Assembly (NCBI RefSeq): GCF_029227915.1
Contig: NC_079884.1
Location: 21,390,001 to 21,454,000, forward strand
Source: Hydractinia symbiolongicarpus
Taxonomy: Eukaryota; Cnidaria; Hydrozoa; Anthoathecata; Hydractiniidae
DNA length: 64,000 bases
Direction of reading: 5' to 3'
Shown here: in pieces, positions 22,801 through 36,100 of the stretch
How positions within the stretch are numbered: position 1 is the stretch's first letter
How the letters are laid out: each line of letters opens with the position of its first letter
Position numbers and translations under genes: made by a program
The notes under the pieces: model-generated
What the model was told of the DNA's origin: nothing
The model's input: the letters and a program-made list of their open reading frames with translations, nothing else
The model's database searches: none

Positions 22801-24975
22801 CAGTAATGGGTTTCCATTAAACTTTTCTTTCTTAATTTTCGTCTACCGTTGAATTAAAACTTCCAAAATAGCGATCTTAAAGAGATGTGTTATAAAAGTA
22901 GCCACTACTAAGAAAGTCTCACCACGACCAGACCTCCGATCATGAATGGCGAGGATAACTCTAACAGTGAAAACCAGATAGCTTGTGCATCGATAAACAC
23001 TGTCGTCAATATAGGATCCTTTAGATGGACAAGTGCCACTGTTGACATACATTTGTGTATTTTTAAATCTAACGTGCTTTTTGAAAGTTGAAAAGTTTGA
23101 AAAAAGTGAGAAAATCTAGAAAAGGTTAGGCACTTTCACATAGTTAATTTGATCAGTTTTTGTCGAGTAATTTCTCTGGGCGGAAAGGAACAGTAAAAAT
23201 GCGTTAGTCGCAGTTTCTGCGAGAAAATAAGCCATGCTGACGACAGCAAAAATAATCACAGCTTAAGCTTTCAAATCTAACCAAGAAGTTGAGATCCTAA
23301 ATCCTGACTGTATTCGAAATGCGTGAGCCTAATATAAAAGGTCGCAAATTATTTCTTGTAGGTATAATCTTTAAAATTCAACATTTATTTAGATATTTTT
23401 GAAAAAATTGTGATTCTTGCTATACGTGATAGTATCACGCACAGCAAGACCAGGTCAACACAGCAGATCAAGTAAGATGTAGAATTTTTCGTTGTTGACA
23501 TCTAAAACATCAATAATGAAATTATGCATACCATATTGTGCGATGGCGTTAGCTAGATTTAAAATTGCTGTGACGGCTGAGAAGAGAGTAGAGACATAAA
23601 GGATGTCTTGCTATGTTTGATTTAAATGATCAAAACAAAAAATTTGTTTTATATTTTATATTTTTAGCTCGCTTTTAGCTCAGCTTAAACCGGTTTAGAG
23701 TTTATCTCGATTTTTGCGATCAAAGTTCAAGCAATCAATTTTTATATTCAATTAACAGAAATCAGGGAGACACAACTATATAGACAACGCTTAAACCCAA
23801 TTGCATAGATTTTCAAAGCATAGGAACAACTACAACGATTCCTTCTTCAACGTTCCCTGCTAACTCGGCTCTTCAACTACTTGTCACCTCCTTTGACAAA
23901 AAAAATATTACAACACAACAATAAACATTAACTTATTCGTATATATTTATTTAATCTAGAATATATTGCGTCGCATCCTTCTGGTATAAACTTTCCCAGT
24001 GTTGCTCTGTTTATACAAAAGATATACTGCAGAATTGATTAACTTTGACCTTGGAGGATAGAATTTTTCATAGCTTTGACCTGTGCACAAGTATTATAAG
24101 GTTGCTGCCAATTTTATGTAAGTCGGTAACGCCGCTCTCATTACAGTGTCTTTTTTGGTAAACCTGTTTCTATAAGCCTATGTATATAGTTAAAGCTAAC
24201 AAAAGACATCCGAAGAAAATTAAAATAATCTTCTTCTTGTTCAGTAACATGTCACACACATACTCCTAAATCTTTTCAAAATACAGACTAGGTTTCTATA
24301 AAACACTTCCAACATTTGTCGTAATTGGAAAAAACAATGTTTTTATCTATTGATGCCAAAACAAAACGAAAATCGGATCACTGAAATAAAATGAAACAAA
24401 AAATGCTAATTTGAGAAAAACAATTATTGAAAAAAATAAATCGCTTGTTCACACTTTCGTACACCTTTCTCGAATTTCATAAATTATAATAATTATGACG
24501 TCATCCAAAATTTCATAATGGTTCTATTCTCTTTAAATAAGGATATTTAGACAGAATATTAAATTATCATGAGAAAATCAAAGTTTTAGAGCAATATGAT
24601 ATTTTAGTTGGATTTTATTTTAATTTGAAAAAAATAATTATTTTTAAAACGAGGCTATTTTTAGAAAGTTCGTCTATATGAATGGTTTGACCGTAACATT
24701 TAGCTCACAGTTCTGGCACTTGGAACAGAAATATTTACGAAATTAGGTAATTTTTTCTACTTTTTGATAAGGAACTTAGGGATGACAATCATTTTTAGCA
24801 TCAACCTCTTTAATTAAGTTTGGCATAATTAGGAAATTCGGGAAAGGTCTAATAATACCAGTAGGGTATTTCAATTCGTATGAGTAACTTCCTCCGATAT
24901 TATTATCAGATTTGCAAACACAGTTGTCAATGTGGATCGTGTGTTCTGAATGTATACATAGACTATGCACCAGCA
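22801..24975. other. Intergenic, no recognised gene
   Basis: AT-rich sequence without supported exons. A TGACGTCATCC motif near 24497 echoes the putative element at 6361-6870. Confidence 0.4.
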
Positions 24976-24989
24976 TGACCTAGCTAATT

Positions 24990-26790
24990 TTCCTCACATG
25001 ACATGCGACCCGCACATTCGCCATTTTCTCGAAGATTATCGCAACTTTTACACGCATATGCGTCTGTGCGAGCAAACACGTCACCTAAACATACAGATGC
25101 TGAATCAACTTTACACTGACAACATACGAAAGTGATAAGTTTAAGGACCTGATAAAAAATTAAAAACGGGATTGCTTGTCATCCGGGAAACATCAATTTT
25201 ATTTTCTCTCATGTACAAACCATTATTAAGATTCGTAAATTGTTGCAGTGAGTGGTGCCATAACAAAGTTTGATAATTTACACGCTGTATAAGTTGTCCC
25301 AATACATTCAACCAGGGTGGTAACAATTTAATCGGAGTTCTTCTTTAAAATTAGCAGTAAATGCTGTAACGAAGTTAGTTAATGCTGGTTGTTTTTCCAT
25401 TTATCTTCGATACAAACTGTTCGACGTTTTTGATACTTCCTTTTAACAATATGTCACTTTTTCCACGCAATGAAACTCGATATATACCACATTACTGCAC
25501 ATAATCTTCAGTGGTTTAATTTTGCCTTTTCCACCAAAGGTGCTTACACTGTCACACCGAAAGAAGCTATAAGACTAAGAGGTGCCACAAGAAAATCTGG
25601 TTTCTTACTAGATGTTTTTTTTAGCTGGTGATGCACATTTTCAATAAGTCGCCGTGCGTTGTTGTTTCAGTGAGCAAATAATTAGCATTTATTTACGGGC
25701 TTTTGGCCAGTGTTATCATAACAAAATCCGTATTGGAAGTATTAATGACAATCTTGTGATAAAATTGACTGCCATGATTGACATTAAGAAGAAGGAGAAG
25801 GGTACCCGTGAATATCCGACTAAATCAACTCGCAAAGCCACACGACTGGAGTTAACGTGACCCTATCTTGTAAAAAATTTGACTGATTCCATTGATCCAC
25901 TATGGAAGTTTTTATTTGAAAATTGCAGCAAATTCCATTGTTTGATACTTGATATTGGAATAATCTTCTATAAGCTCATTTCGACTTGAGATCACCAATT
26001 TCTTCCCGCATTTTTTCTAGCGCTATTACCGTACACATCAAAAAACCACATTAATTCTTTGTGCTTGACTACCAACTGATAAAAAATGCTTTAATAACTT
26101 TTCATTGTACCCTTGGTAAGTCAGGTTTGTTGCTACAAAACATGGACATTCCATCTACAATGTAAACACTCCCAGTTGGCATAACGATTACAGGATCTAC
26201 GATTTTGGTGTTTTCCCAATCTCTCAGGTTTGTTGCTAACAAACATGGACATTCCATCACAATGTAAACACTTCCAGTTGGCATAACGACTACAGGATCT
26301 ACGATTTTAGTGTTTTCCCAATCTCTCATCATATTGGCAAGAGATATCGAGACAGCTGCAAAGCGATACGCGAATAGGTGCTTTAAAAGAACATTTTATT
26401 TTAGAGCAATAATTAAAAATCATCGAGAAGAACGCTTTGGTACTTTGAGTCGTTACGAATTCATTTCTGGTTTTACGTGGCTTTTTCATGGTTTTTATCT
26501 TCTTCACTAAGTCAAAGATATTTAGTGTTCTTCCTTCGCTCATTTTTTCTTGATAAAAGCCTTCAAAGCATACAGCTTCGCACTTCTAATACCATCAGCG
26601 ATATGTTTAGCAACAGTTGTACCTGCGGATGTCGATACAAGAGAGCAATCACTGGGTTTATGCTTATTTCTTTTAGTGTATTCAAAAATGCTTGAGTATC
26701 TCCTTCTTCTCTCTTCCTTCCTGATGACATGAAATCTTAGTGCAGACATTTCCGTGTTTGGTTGTTTTTGATAATCCCGATGTGCCACTA
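24990..26790 (-). pseudogene. Decayed multi-copy gene with CXC-like cysteine tail, minus strand
   Basis: Read on the minus strand, family-like islands occur in a consistent N-to-C order but in different frames: ALRFHVIRKEERRRR and SAGTTVAKHIADGIRSAKLY (26788-26545), DWENTKIVDPVIVMPTGSVY followed by IVDGMSM (26330-26105, duplicated), CDSVSTFGGKGKIKPLKIM (about 25570-25490), IDVSRMTSNPVFNFLS (about 25200-25150) and a Cys-rich end including CCQCKVDSASVC and ACKSCDN (25130-24995). The DGMxM, CDSVSxFxGKGK and CxC...CxxCxN elements match, from memory, a multi-copy invertebrate family ending in a tesmin/TSO1-like CXC region. Stops and frameshifts between islands show that it is dead. Confidence 0.5.
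26122..26326. repeat. Tandem duplication, about 102-bp unit, two copies
   Basis: Units at 26122-26224 and 26225-26326 differ by a handful of substitutions and 1-bp indels. Both encode the same DWENTKIVDPV...VMPTGSVYIV segment on the minus strand; only the one nearer 26122 keeps the frame into DGMSM. Confidence 0.9.
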
Positions 26791-27199
26791 GGAGTTTTCG
26801 TCTCTTTGTTAAGGGTCATCTCGATAACCTTATTTGTCTCTCATCTACTAAATGGTTTTCCAGCCGTTATCTGAGTAGCAAAATTGTCGATGTCTAACTT
26901 TTAATGCATTTCTGAAAGTTTCTCTTCAATACATCAGATATCTGACATGATTGAGATTCTCTGTTGTGATAGACACATTTCTTTACATCCGTCATTCACT
27001 GTCGATATTTGTGTCGGCCTATTTACTTCGTTTTCTTGCACCAAATGTGATAATCTTTTTGGATATATGGAAAGTTTTTCATTTATATATATACATAATG
27101 TTAAACCAGTGAGTATTTCTCCAAATTAAGCCGAAATAAGCTTCTTGTGGAATCATCATGAGCTGACGGAAACCTTTCCATCTTCCGCAATAAATTAGA

Positions 27200-30100
27200 G
27201 ATCGGCATTATTTCAGGAATGCTGTAATGACGCAGCTGCACAACTTCCTTGAATCTTATTATTCTAAAGAGTTGTTGTGTTAAACACTCTTTTTTTTTTG
27301 TTGTCTGTATTTTTTATAACATGAAGAATGTAATATCGTAATTTCGCAGCAGTCATACCTATATGAACACGGGTTCCATTTTACAGCGTAAAGTATTAAA
27401 TTTGAGAAAGTATTGAAACAGCAAATATATTTTGGAAAATCATTACAATTTATTTTGTTAAATTACCTAGGTTGAATAATTTTGGTAAAGATTTATTTTT
27501 GTTAATCAGTCTACATATTTTAGGATCTATTACGAAAACGCATAGTCAATCAACATGCATTATCCGATCGAGTTACATTGGAAATAATGTGCTCAAAGTA
27601 GAGGCGAATAAATTAATAGTGGTAAATCCGATGGTCTACAAAAATCTAACTACTATGGATAAAATTTGCAAAAATAAAACCAACGTAAAATCTTTAACTG
27701 AGTGAAATATAAATCAAGCTGAAATATTTAGTAAATATGTAGGCATGTAAAGCACCAGCTATCCACGCGAAACACGTAGGGCACGTAGGGCACGTAATTT
27801 TGAAGACTTAACCTAAGTAACACTGGTCTTTACTGATCTAGTGTGGTGATGGAGGGGGCGAAGATGATAGGCGGCATGGAGTGCACGAGGGCCATAAATC
27901 TGGAAGTATTTATGCTTACGTAATAAAACTTGGCATACTTTAAAAAGTCTTAATACAAATGAAAAACCAAACGTTTTTATATAAAATTTTATATAGAATT
28001 TCAATGATGTATTTGTACATATTTGTATGAAACTAATTTTTTTAACTATAAAGGTAAAGAGATCCGTTTTTCCCAGAATATTTATTTTCACGTTTTGAAG
28101 TTAGTACATATTTTAAACATGACATGCATAGATGTTCGACGTAAAGAAAGTAACATAATGACGTCTTGGGGATCAAAATTAACGTTATTTTGCTGGATCG
28201 ATATTTCCTTCAAGTCTGGCCTAAATGTTATCCGTAAGACACATAAATCTCCTTAGCAATACCTTAGTAACCACCTAGTAACGAACATTTATGTAATAAA
28301 TAATAGTACAACCAACACATCTTACAACGCTCTACATGTACAGCATGGACTCTTTAAAATTTACAAATATACCCCCGTCCGTAAATTGCAAGACCCTCGC
28401 AAAGTATAAAAAATTTCCAAAAAATGTTTTGTCGTTACAAGCTCCAATAAAAGTTAGGAAAAGTCGCATAAACTTCAGCATTCAATTACATGCCTAACAA
28501 AAGTTATGCGCAGTTATGCAGGCACTTTATGCCCACCCCCTACCCCTTGTGTTAATAGGGTTAAAATGTCTATCATGAGGTTTTTTAAACGAGTTTCTAA
28601 GGTTTAACTATGTTTAAAAAAACTTCACCTTGGTACACCTACACAAAGATTATATCATCGCAGTGAAGGTAATTTTTTCCAGTCAGTCCAAGACACTACA
28701 CAGATATGGCTTACTTAAATGCATTTAAGTTGATGCTAAATTAAAGGTCCGTTTTTAATTAAACGTTTACAGCTTAATTTTATTAGATTACCTACATTTA
28801 CATGACAATATTAATACTTTTAGTTCTAAAATGGCGACATATCTCAATTACGGACAGTAATCTTTAAGAGGTACGACCACGATCGTTGTACGCATGCTTC
28901 GTGTAGACATTTACAAGTGGATGCAATGGTGGCGGGTTTTCCAGACGGCTTAAATGCAATCTAAAGGTGATCCGGAAAAAGTTTTCACCCAACCAAGAAA
29001 CTTAAAAATCCAGTAAAAAAAGATTTTGCTAATGCTGTTGAAATTGACAATTATCTGCTCAACGAGGAAATAAATTTCAAAGCATAGTTATCCTTTGTTG
29101 ATATCATTTTGACTTTTGTTATAACGATAAGAAAAAACTTCATGAAATGTACATTAGTTTGCTTCTCTCACCTAATGAGATAGATAAAAATAGAACTGCA
29201 ATATTGCGTAGACATGACAAGCTAGACATCAAAACAACGACAAAAAGTTTGTTTAACATATTCTTCTAAGTGTTGTTTGTTTTACCATTAAATTGAATAT
29301 CATCTTCAGCGTGTGTGAATAATCTTTATTGAACAAATTTCTAACGCACCTTAATCGATAGCTTTCTTTTCATGTTTATTTTTCTTACGATCATGTCATT
29401 GCAACTCAAAAATAAAGTGAGATTACTAGCTGAACTTTCTACTAAACGCAGTATTTTCTTTGCCGTTGAATTGTATCCCGCTAATTACCTTTCAAAGAAT
29501 ACTTTAGGCTTGAGTTTAAAGAACAAATAACTACTAAATAAGGCAAAAGATAACACGTTAATAACGAAACGACGAAAAAATATTATAATAAAGTTTTAGG
29601 TTGGCTTAAATAACAGACAACCAGTTTACCACTGAAATCTTTATTCCCATATTATTATTTAATAAACTCATGTTTTAACTGATTAGGAGTTGTTTAATAA
29701 GCAACACGTGAGCATCAAATGCTTCAGTTACCTACAATTACAGGTCCTTTCTAATTAAATCGTCACACATATTATTCTTTCCTCTCGCGTGTCTGATTAA
29801 GTAGTTTTATTAAACGCATCGATTATTAACACGGTTATATTGCACACAAACGTACCACAGAAGTGGGGCACATATCCGACGTTTTTTTTATTTCAGCGTC
29901 ACAAAAGAGAAAGAAAGATCCCGTAGAAGGAAGACTTTGTAGGAAAGATAGTCAGCTGTACCCACGAGTTTGTATCCATAAGAATAGCAGGTTTGCGGAT
30001 TACGTGAATTGAGCTAGGTTAGCTTTTGATTATACTGGGCTTTTGTTAACCAAATATCAACCAGTTATTTAACCACTTTGAATAACCTATGAATGACATA

Positions 30101-33100
30101 ATTTCTGTTGATAAAATCTGCCTAGAATAGCTTCAATCGAGCTGATTGGCGCGAAATAGAACTTGCTGAAGTCAACAATTTTTCTCATCTTTTTTCTGAG
30201 AACACCTGTTTTCGCCGCTGATTATTACAAACCGATGAGATTAATTGATGAGTTTAGTTTGATAAATTGTTCCTACGTAATTACACTCCATAATATTACC
30301 ATTTAGAAGAATGCAGAAGGTAGATTTTTCAAGAACATGCCATTGCAACTCACAAAATAAGATTTTAAAATTCTTTTAAAGAAAAGTTGCAAAATCGAAA
30401 AATATTAATAGGCACTAACTTCTTGCGTCATTGGAGCAGTCTTTTGGCAGAAGTAAAGCCAAAATTTGAATTGATGATGGAATTTATTCCTTAGTATAAA
30501 TAGAGTTAATCTGTAAATTATGCTAAACATTAGATTTAAAGTAACTCTTTTCAGAGCTATTCTTCTCTCTTGACCTGTTCCAGCCCTTCCTTTTTGTAAA
30601 TTTTCTTCTACTCTTAAGAAGACTTGTCGAACATTATACAAAAAATACTAGAAGAAACAAAGCACATGTAGCAAAAACATCTTCTTGTGTAAAAATTAGA
30701 AAATAAAAACAAATATGAATTAAAACACAGCAATGGGAATTAAATAAACAAAAAATTTTCTACTTACTTTTTAAGCAGTTGCCATGAAAATTGTGAGTAA
30801 GTGAGTAAGTATGTAACTAGAAGTTTTAATGTCCTTCGCGATTCATTCATAATGGCTGGCTCTCCCTCCCCACCGATTGTAGGTTACATTACTGCCAGAG
30901 AATCGTATAGCATTGCTCTAACTTGCTTGCCTCCGTACACAAGTCGGTTAGCGGTCAGTAAAGGTAACCAAATGGGCTGCCACCGCTACATTTAAAGGGC
31001 ACCGGAGTGGGAACTGGAACCTTATGATTACAAGAAGAATGCGGTACAACTACATCATCTCCCATACATTTTCCTAACTTGTGTGTGGGCTGCGAAGCTC
31101 CATAAAAGAGTGAACCATACTTTTTATAAATACTGTTTACCAAAATAGCATTTGTTTTGTTTTTTGGAGGTTGTCATAAAATAACTTTTAATTAAATTGT
31201 GTTTATATCGGACAAACCATAAATCGAACCGAACATTTTAATAACTTGCTTTTATGACATGGTTTCACATCGAGCGTTCAGTTCAACTGTTGTCCATTTC
31301 ATCCTCGATTAAAAGTAGTCTATGCAATTCCTAGAATACATTTCTAGTTGTAAATTTTTATTTTGTCCAGAATGTGGCCATCAATATATTTCAAGCAAGA
31401 TAAACACAAATATTTTTCTTAGCAACCATTTATTAGTATCCAAGGGATTAATTTGTTTACAAATAAAAAACCTAACACAACTAAATTTTATATTAGTTTA
31501 TATGGAAGGATTGTTGCTTTAATGAAGGTAAGCATGACCATATCTTCGCAGTTCAAAGTGATACAGATACAAGAATTTAAGTATGTAGGAACGGAAGCAA
31601 AGTTTTGTAGCCTATTAGCAATGGAGATTAGTTTGTGGCTTTGGTTACCAAGACATTATGGTTTCTTAAAAATTCTAGATAAGTAGAACTTTAGAGTGCT
31701 TTCAAAACAAACTGTTAACTGTTAATGCGAGTTTCCACTTGTCCGATTTATGCACGAGAACAGGAACGGGAAAAAGATTTGGACAGGCTGGAAAAAAAAC
31801 GATTTCTAATTAAAAAAGCGGGGGAGAGAAAGAATTGAAAACTAGTTCCAAACATAAATGGAGAGTTTTTTTAATAAACTCGGCAGAAAAACTTTGTACT
31901 TGCTGTTAAATAAAAAAATGTTAAGTGCGGAAAGAATGTGGATCACAATCGTATTGGGAGAGAAAAAGCAAAGGTGTGTTTACTTTGTTGTTTTTCGATG
32001 TGAGACTTTACAATCTAGAATACTTTTTCAACCTACAAAATATGAAGATTTAATGTGGCCTTATCACTTTCCAAATCCTCACTTAGGCGTGTAGCAATTG
32101 GACTACGTAAAGTATTTACTGTCACGCTGAAATATACTTAACCATTGTCAATGAGGGGGAAAATTATGTACCTTGATAACTGTACACTGGTGCAGATGGA
32201 AAAAATGATGTGAAAAAAACTCATTGACTACTGCTTCCCATATTTCTCATTACAGGGGATGCAGGTTGTTCAAGAAGATTTGGTTGATTCTTGTTTCCAG
32301 TGTTTCGATGTAAAAAAAATAAAGTTCGAGACGTTGTGTTTCTAATGCCCATGACATTGGTCAGCATCGTGCCACGTTCAGGGTCAAAATATGGCAATAT
32401 AACATCTTAACAAAACTTTATTTATAAGGTATAAGCATATTTAGGACTTAATTGTTAAACTTTTGTTCTGAAAACACCAAACTAATTCAGAACACGATAA
32501 GTAGAGGAATTCGTTTATCATAATTTGTTAGTTTGGAAATCGGGAGAACTGCCAAGGATTTCATCTTATATTATATCCCTTTAAGCAATTATCATTTTTT
32601 ACAGCTGCACTGTTGTTTTAACATATTTTGGCGCCATTTTTCTAATTAGTCGTATAACTTAAGTGAAAGTTTAATCTCTGAAGTAGCATAGTTTTGTGTA
32701 AACAGAGGAGGTTGTTTTATAGAATTTAAGCACATACGGAAATATGTCTGAACCCCCAAAATAACATTTTTTGACAATATATGGAAAATGTGGAAACTTC
32801 AACAGTGGGGGTAGGGGGGTTTAGGATGTGCCACTATTGATACATGTATAAGTCATATGTCTCTCGCTCCTTTGCATGTATACAGACACAAATAGAAGGC
32901 CTACAGGAAAGGCAACGAGCTTTTTAAACAAGCTTTTTAATCTATCCCAGCTTCAAAAACTTTACAGTCAAAGCTTTTTTTATCCATAAGTGAGTAATTG
33001 TCGTCCAGATCTCTTGCTCGACCAAGCCGATATTTTCTGTGACCGAACAGTTCGTGAAATCTATGTTGACTGGCTAATTTTCCCTATCTGAAAGGTTTAT

Positions 33101-36100
33101 ATTTTTCAAGTGTTTGCATGTAGCCAATATTAATTGAGTAAATACCTATAGCTAGCTAGATAATATCAGTCAATAATTTTTTATTCTATTTACTTGTAGC
33201 TACATATTTTTTTTTAGAAGAGAAATTATGTTCTGAAGAATAATCGTGGTAGTTGGAGTGAAATAAACATAAAAAATGTTTCGATAGTGAAAAAAAGGAA
33301 ATGTCTATACAAAAGGCAGCACTAACATATATCGTTCCCCTTGAGTCACAACGCCGTAGTTGTAATGGCCAGATGAAACAATTTCTGAGGAAGATCGTAT
33401 AAGAATCAATTGAGAACAATACGTACTATTTTGACTACAGAACAAGAAGCTCCCTTAAAATCCTACATTTCTGCTTTAGACAATCCGTTTTATGGTTTAA
33501 ATAAATGAACTTAAAACATTGATTTTGAGTATTTTGAAACGAATAAGATCAAGCATCCATTGACCAAAACTTTTAAAATGGCAGGTCGTAATTCTGTGGC
33601 TGAGTTTTAAAAGCGGAGAGAGACATTGTCTTCAAGAAAACCAGAATCTGTTTACCTGAACAGAGTGTTCGGACTTCACAAAACATTCTATAGAACGTTA
33701 CTTCACAAACTTAAAAAAAATATTGGACAAGTTTTGTATTCCTCCTCACAGAATTTTTAACGTGGGCAAGGTTTATCCCGCGTTCATAAACCTGTAAAAG
33801 TGTTCGCGCCCAAAGCAAAACGTGTGGTTGCCTCCGCAACAAGTGGTGAAATATATTTTTCAAAACCTTGCTTTATTTGAGAAATGTAGCAAAATGTGAT
33901 AAAAACTAAATGACGAATGGTAGAATTTATTTAGTTTTGGAATTCTTTAATGTCAATAAAACATCTTCGTACTGCATCGTGTTTCATCGTGCTCCATAGT
34001 GTGAGTGCTGAAATTGATATAACCATCTTAATTTAAGCGTTCATATTGAAATCCTCACCTGTTTTTATTCCATTACAATTATTGCTGCTTTTCCTACATA
34101 ACTTTTGAAAATAGCGTGTTTCCCATACGCCAACTTAATTAATGTGCAAAGAAATTTATTTAACAAAATGACTTCTTTTAATAATGTTTTATAAGTAAAT
34201 AAGAATGAACCCATAGAACTATTTTTCTTGCTTTTTTCAATACTTCCATATAAAACTTTGCGTCGTTTTTTTATATCGTAAATATTGCAAATAGATTACC
34301 TAGTAGTTGTAAAAAAATTTAAATTTACGAAATAGAAGTAAAAAATTTTTTGTTTTCATTTTTTTTTAGAGATGACAACAAAGTATACGAACATGGATGT
34401 ATCCGCCGTTTGTGTTTATTGTCCGATTGTCCGACTTGAGCAAATTATAAACTGTTTTTATTTCAAAATTGTACTTTCTAAATTGACAGCTCGAGGCTAA
34501 GGCACCGGGTAAAAGCATTAAAAATAGCCACTGGTTTGCGACAAGAATGTATAGACTTAAACTTGTTGAATTTGAATATAATTGCGAAAAATGATTCCAG
34601 CTTGCTTACTTTTTAGCTGACTTTTTGTCTGACTATGAAACGACTACGATGCATTGCGACCAAGAAAAGCAAAATGTTCCCGGGTTTCCTCCATAAAGTA
34701 TTCAACTGATTTTTTTAAATGTACTTTTAAAAATTTTTTTTTTCGTCATAACACTGAAACTTTATTCTAATGCTAATAGCATTCAATGAATGAATAATGC
34801 ATAACTGATAGATTTGCATCGATTCATCTTTGTGTATAGACGTATGTAAGCAAAATATGTTTCTCGTTCTTCTTGGTGATATATACAGATATATACAGTG
34901 AACATAGCACATACTGAGTTATTTCTTGGTGTCAAATAGTTTTTTTTAAACGATGCATGTCTTCAACTTTTAATTTGTATTATTTTCTCTAAAAACATTA
35001 TAATCAAAATAAGGCGGTAAACATAAAATGACAAGTGGTAGCTACTCAAGCAATCGCACCGATTCAAACAGAGCGTTGAGAATGAATACAAAGAAGTGTC
35101 AATGTCTTAACAAGGTTTTAAAAGTTTGATAGCCCATCTTAGCATATTAAGTTGTTGCTATTATGAGAAAGATAATTTCTGTTCGATTAAATGGAGAATA
35201 TGGTAGTTATATGGTTCATTAAATGTCATGATTTAGTTGTGTTTAAAAGCTTAATAAAGTTAGAAACGGCCTTAAAGTCTTTAGCTTCGTCGTAAAGCTT
35301 TTACATGCATAAAAGATTACAAACTTCAAGGCCAGAAAATTTATTGATGAGAAATGTTTAGAAAGGTAAGATCGGTTTATTTGGATTGTGGGGAACGATT
35401 CTCACTTTATTTCTGATGTTTTGTTTTTGCTAGATTTTTTATCGTGCCATTGCACGTAGCCTTGTCCTGACTGCGGAATGATTCCTTTAATTTAATGTCG
35501 TGTCAACTTTCTTACGTAACCTAACATAATAATACATATCTATCACAAGTTGCCACACGAACTGTTTTCTGTTTTCTGGCAAATTTTGTCAAATTCAGAT
35601 TAAATTGAGATGAACTCTTTCAACTTAGGTAAACAGAAAGATACATCCTTGCTCTCGATTAGTTGTTTAAATTATCGAGATAGTAACGGCGAATCAACTC
35701 GTCATATTTTTGTTTGCACACTAACTTGAAACATAATTTGTAATTAAATTAATTTAAAGTACATGTAAGAACTATATTTTAATGTCAATACATTTTAAGT
35801 GAAGTTTCTTCTTGCAATGTGAATTCCATCAGAGATTTTACAATCATCAACAAATGATGCTGAGTGCTTCTTGTGAGTGGAAACTAAATACAGCGTTCAT
35901 TTGATGCTTAGTAATCTTTGTGTTATTTGAATTTCATGCTGCCATTTCTATGTCATATGACTTCTATTTCAATGTCCTTTCAGATAATATTTCCAGCGTG
36001 CTTTTACATTTCCTTTCATCATTCTTTTTGCAATGGGATCAAAAATTGCAATTGTTGAGGTAAAATGCTTCCGTATTTTGCCTATGTATTCACGGAGTTT

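Noticed and set aside
32805-32825. G-rich run GGGGGTAGGGGGG as a possible G-quadruplex
   Set aside because: Only two long G runs, not the four needed for a standard quadruplex.
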